From positions 62,001-126,000 of the forward strand of contig JAUXTQ010000017.1 of the NCBI GenBank assembly GCA_030678995.1: DNA of 64,000 nt, given 5' to 3'. Positions 61,389 through 64,000 of this stretch are shown here, in pieces. The translations under genes and the position numbers were made by a program. A model generated the notes under the pieces. That model searched no databases. It had not been told where the DNA came from and worked only from the letters and a program-made list of their open reading frames with translations. Position 1 is the stretch's first letter, and every line of letters starts with the position of its first letter. This DNA is from Caulobacter sp. (GTDB lineage Bacteria > Pseudomonadota > Alphaproteobacteria > Caulobacterales > Caulobacteraceae).

Positions 61389-63251
61389 TCACTTCCGGAA
61401 ATGGTCGTGGATCCGCTGAGCCAGCGGCTCGCTGACGCCGTCGACCTTCATCAGGTCGGCCACGCTGGCCTTGCCCACTTCCCGCGCCGAGCCAAAGGCG
61501 TGCAGCAGGGCCCGCTTGCGGCCAGGGCCCACGCCGTCGATCTCGTCCAGCGGATTGCGCTTCATCTCCATCGACCGCTTGGTGCGATGCGTGCCGATAG
61601 CGAAGCGGTGGGCTTCGTCGCGCAGGCGCTGCAAATAATACAGCACCGGACTTTTCGGCTCGAGCATGAACGGCGTCTTGCCGGGCATGAACATCCGTTC
61701 CAGCCCCGCGTCGCGGTCCGGCCCCTTGGCGACGCCCACCACGGGGATGTCGTCGATACCCAGGTCGGCCATCACCTCCAGCACCGCGTCCAGCTGGCCT
61801 TTGCCGCCGTCGATCAGCACCAGGTCCGGACGGGCGCTGTCGTCGCCGCCTTCCTCCTCCTTGACCAGGCGGGCGAAGCGGCGGCGCAGCACCTCCTTCA
61901 TCATGCCGTAGTCGTCGCCGGGGGTCAGCTCGGTCCCCTTGATGTTGAACTTGCGGTACTGGTTCTTCTGGAAGCCCTCGGGGCCGGCCACGATCATGCC
62001 GCCGACGGCGTTGGTCCCCTGGATGTGGCTGTTGTCGTAGACCTCGATCCGCTCCGGCGCCGCGTCCAGGCCGAAGGCCTCGGCCACGCCGGCCAGCAGC
62101 CGCGCCTGACCCGAGCTCTCGGCCATCTTGCGGCCCAGGGCCTCGCGGGCGTTGAGCACGGCCTGCTCGACCAGCTGCTTCTTCTCCCCGCGCCGGGGCA
62201 GCAGGATCTCGACCCGACGGCCGGCCTTCATCGAGAAGGCCTCGCTGAACAGCTCGTGCTCGAACGGCTGGACGTTGACCAGGATCGAGCGGGGGATCGG
62301 CCGGTCGTCGTAGAACTGGCCGAGGAAGGCGCTCATCACCTCCGCGTCGCTGTCGGACTTGTCCACGCGGGGGAAGTAGGCGCGGTTGCCCCAGTTCTGG
62401 CCGGCGCGGAAGAAGAACACCTGGACGCAGGCCTGGCCGCCCTCGGCGAACAGGGCGAAGACGTCGGCCTCGTCGACCGTCTCGGGATTGACCTGGGTCT
62501 CCTGGGCCACCGACGACAGGGCGCGGATGCGGTCGCGCAGGCGGGCGGCGCGCTCGAACTCCATCTCGTCGGACGCGGCCTGCATTTCCGCCGCCATCCG
62601 GGCCATCACCGCCCGGCTCTTGCCGCGCAGGAAGGCCTCGGACTCCTCGACCAGCTTCGCATAGTCGTCCAGCGCTATGAGGCCGGTGCACGGCGCGGCG
62701 CAGCGGCGGATCTGGTGCAGCATGCAGGGCCGGGTGCGGCTGTCGTAGACGCTGTCGCTGCAGGACCGGAGCAGGAAGGCCTTCTGCAAGGTGTTGAGCG
62801 TGCGGTTGACCGCCCCGGCCGAGGCGAACGGCCCGAAATAGTCGCCCTTGATGGTGTGCGCCCCGCGATGCTTGCGCAGCTGCGGCGCGGCGTGGTCGCG
62901 GCGGATGACGATCTCGGGAAAGCTCTTGTCGTCCCGTAGCAGCACGTTGAAGCGCGGCTTCATCTGCTTGATCAGGTTGATCTCGAGCAGCAGCGCGTCG
63001 GTCTCGGTGCGCGTCGAGACGAACTCCATGGCCCGGGTCAGGTCGACCATGTGGGCGATGCGGTTGGTGTGGAACCGGCCCTGGGCGTACTGCACGACCC
63101 GCTTCTTCAGCGATCGCGCCTTGCCGACATAGAGGACCTCCCCGTCCTCGCCGATCATCCGGTAGACCCCCGGCGCGTCAGGCAGACGCCGGGCGTGATC
63201 CGCGATGAGGGCGGCGCCGGTCAGGGGCGTGTCGGCGGGAGCATCGGTCAC
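61389..63251 (-). CDS. uvrC: excinuclease ABC subunit C
   Basis: 620 residues from GTG at 63251; the track ORF begins in the MITE upstream. The GIY-YIG nuclease appears as [20 protein letters not shown], followed by the UVR motif ([20 protein letters not shown]), the RNase H-like domain with [16 protein letters not shown], and C-terminal helix-hairpin-helix motifs ([20 protein letters not shown]). It makes the two incisions of nucleotide-excision repair with UvrA and UvrB. The C-terminal end is complete. Confidence 0.96.
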   Translation of the reverse strand: MTDAPADTPLTGAALIADHARRLPDAPGVYRMIGEDGEVLYVGKARSLKKRVVQYAQGRFHTNRIAHMVDLTRAMEFVSTRTETDALLLEINLIKQMKPRFNVLLRDDKSFPEIVIRRDHAAPQLRKHRGAHTIKGDYFGPFASAGAVNRTLNTLQKAFLLRSCSDSVYDSRTRPCMLHQIRRCAAPCTGLIALDDYAKLVEESEAFLRGKSRAVMARMAAEMQAASDEMEFERAARLRDRIRALSSVAQETQVNPETVDEADVFALFAEGGQACVQVFFFRAGQNWGNRAYFPRVDKSDSDAEVMSAFLGQFYDDRPIPRSILVNVQPFEHELFSEAFSMKAGRRVEILLPRRGEKKQLVEQAVLNAREALGRKMAESSGQARLLAGVAEAFGLDAAPERIEVYDNSHIQGTNAVGGMIVAGPEGFQKNQYRKFNIKGTELTPGDDYGMMKEVLRRRFARLVKEEEGGDDSARPDLVLIDGGKGQLDAVLEVMADLGIDDIPVVGVAKGPDRDAGLERMFMPGKTPFMLEPKSPVLYYLQRLRDEAHRFAIGTHRTKRSMEMKRNPLDEIDGVGPGRKRALLHAFGSAREVGKASVADLMKVDGVSEPLAQRIHDHFRK

Positions 63252-63336
63252 GCAGAGAGATATAGGGGAGTCGGGCCGCGAAGGCGCGGGGGTCTTGGCA
63301 GCAATGGCTGGACATACCCCGTCCCCGGGCAGCGGA

Positions 63337-63560
63337 GGGCAATCGCATACGGCCGATGCCGCCCACGAAGAGCCCTCCTCCTCGATGGAGGAGGGTTGGG
63401 TGGTGGTGTGGCCGTCCGGCCTGGGCGAAGGGCCCCGCAGGGCGGCGGCGCCAAACCAGTGTTTGCCGCACAGCCAGAGCCACACCACCATCCCCGGCCC
63501 TTCCTCCATCGAGGAGGAAGGGGGGAGCGTCGAGCATGGCTGCACTATATGCGATTGCCC
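63337..63560 (+). mobile_element. MITE-like element, copy C, with outer 13-bp inverted repeats
   Basis: The 152-bp core (63372-63523) is closely similar to copy B. GGGCAATCGCATA at 63337-63349 and TATGCGATTGCCC at 63548-63560 form perfect 13-bp terminal inverted repeats, so the full unit may be 224 bp. Copy B keeps the right outer repeat but its left end is altered. It fills the 63252-63582 gap. Confidence 0.88.
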
Positions 63561-63582
63561 CGCGGGCCGACGGAGAGGGGGC

Positions 63583-63990
63583 TCAGGTCATCCGCGTCCT
63601 CCAGAATGCCTCGGCCAGCGCATAGGGCGTCATGTGCGCCCGCTCCAGCGGAGTCAGGCCCTGCGGCGGCGACCAGTCGGCGCTGACCGGGTCGACCCGC
63701 AGCACGTCGGCGTAGAGCACCGGCGCCGCATCGGGCCCGTCAGCCCACCAGATCGCCGGGCCCTTCAGCCCGCGCGCCCGGCGCAGGTTGCGGCTGGCCA
63801 GGGCGGTGGCGTGCGCCATCACCCCGACCAGCACCCCGTCGCGGGTGCGCAGGGGCAGGCCCAGCGGCTCGGGGTGGCCGCCCCAGGCCAGCATGCTCTG
63901 GGCCAGGCGTAGCTCCATGATGGTCAGGGCCCCGCGGCCGCCGACGATGCGCTGCAGCTCGGCGGCGGCCACCAGAAGTTCGCTGATCAC
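63583..63990 (-). CDS. unknown protein, possibly 5'-truncated by the window edge
   Basis: 135 residues from an alternative start codon at 63990, 10 bases from the window edge, so the true start may lie outside. Sequence shows a helical N-terminus ([20 protein letters not shown]) and [19 protein letters not shown], with a C-terminal [19 protein letters not shown]. No family is recognised. Coding bias is like that of the neighbours. Confidence 0.6.
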   Translation of the reverse strand: MISELLVAAAELQRIVGGRGALTIMELRLAQSMLAWGGHPEPLGLPLRTRDGVLVGVMAHATALASRNLRRARGLKGPAIWWADGPDAAPVLYADVLRVDPVSADWSPPQGLTPLERAHMTPYALAEAFWRTRMT

Positions 63991-64000
63991 CGGGCTGAGC

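Noticed and set aside
60553-62691. 712-residue ORF joining pgsA with upstream DNA
   Set aside because: Only the last 211 codons match PgsA; the upstream part is out of frame with uvrC.
63205-63912. 235-residue plus-strand ORF through MITE copy C
   Set aside because: It overlaps the uvrC start and a non-coding repeat, and its translation shows no domain.

Overview
Organism and overall character. The window is GC-rich with dense coding and reads as chromosomal DNA of a Caulobacterales alphaproteobacterium, most likely Caulobacteraceae such as Phenylobacterium or Caulobacter. The main evidence is the gene order fliK-flgD-flgE-sciP-fliF-fliG-fliH-fliN-flbD-flhA. SciP (DUF1153) and FlbD are cell-cycle and flagellar regulators typical of this order. 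A sigma-54 promoter and CtrA-like boxes lie where the Caulobacter class II/III flagellar hierarchy would place them. I saw no rRNA, tRNA, CRISPR array or prophage.

Layout. 1-12637: flagellar cluster (hook-length control, hook cap, hook, SciP, MS ring, switch, FliH, FliN, FlbD, export gate FlhA), interrupted on the opposite strand by a hicA-hicB toxin-antitoxin pair between flbD and flhA. 12634-19291: a small zinc-finger protein, TetR regulator, crotonase, DUF4282 membrane protein, GH10 xylanase lipoprotein, fliJ-fliI, and an ArsR-led three-gene membrane operon. 19330-20738: an IS3-family element (IS2-like) inserted inside a REP-like palindrome. 20742-33558: mixed metabolic and stress genes (GFA, VOC, HxlR regulator, thioesterase, thiolase, DUF3617 lipoprotein, GNAT, two tandem YbjN-like secreted proteins, class III aminotransferase, amidase, quinone reductase, LLM flavin enzyme, MATE pump). 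33920-35010: a relic of an L,D-transpeptidase beside a VanY-type carboxypeptidase. 35223-44784: acyl-CoA/fatty-acid catabolism (acyl-CoA synthetase, FadJ-like bifunctional enzyme, three acyl-CoA dehydrogenase-family proteins, enoyl-CoA hydratase, MDR reductase). 45824-50337: nucleobase salvage and catabolism, with an adenine/adenosine deaminase divergent from a URC-type uracil-degradation operon (GTP cyclohydrolase II-like URC1, DUF1688 URC4, Upp). 50478-63990: crotonase, MpaB-like oxygenase, fused indolepyruvate ferredoxin oxidoreductase with a divergent Lrp regulator, a DUF6036-type nucleotidyltransferase pair, SMP-30-like propeller, pirin, pgsA and uvrC.

Intergenic DNA is the most unusual part. 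At least three unrelated repeat systems fill the gaps. (1) Short GGGGAC...GTCCCC hairpins, often as inverted pairs (REPIN-like); two subfamilies keep a one-base mismatch with fixed polarity. (2) A 152-bp MITE-like element in three copies. (3) CTAGTGT...ACACTAG palindromes and other long inverted repeats. The IS element sits in one of the type (1) hairpins with a 5-bp target duplication, and removing it in silico restores a standard hairpin.

How the genes work together. The flagellar block is a regulated assembly line. SciP and FlbD are embedded in it and would time its expression. FliF/G/N build the basal ring and switch, FlhA/H/I/J the export apparatus, and FlgD/E/FliK the hook. The 35-45 kb block activates and beta-oxidises acyl chains. 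The 47-50 kb block would ribosylate uracil and open the ring by the URC route. Start sites were refined where the ORF track runs through repeat DNA.
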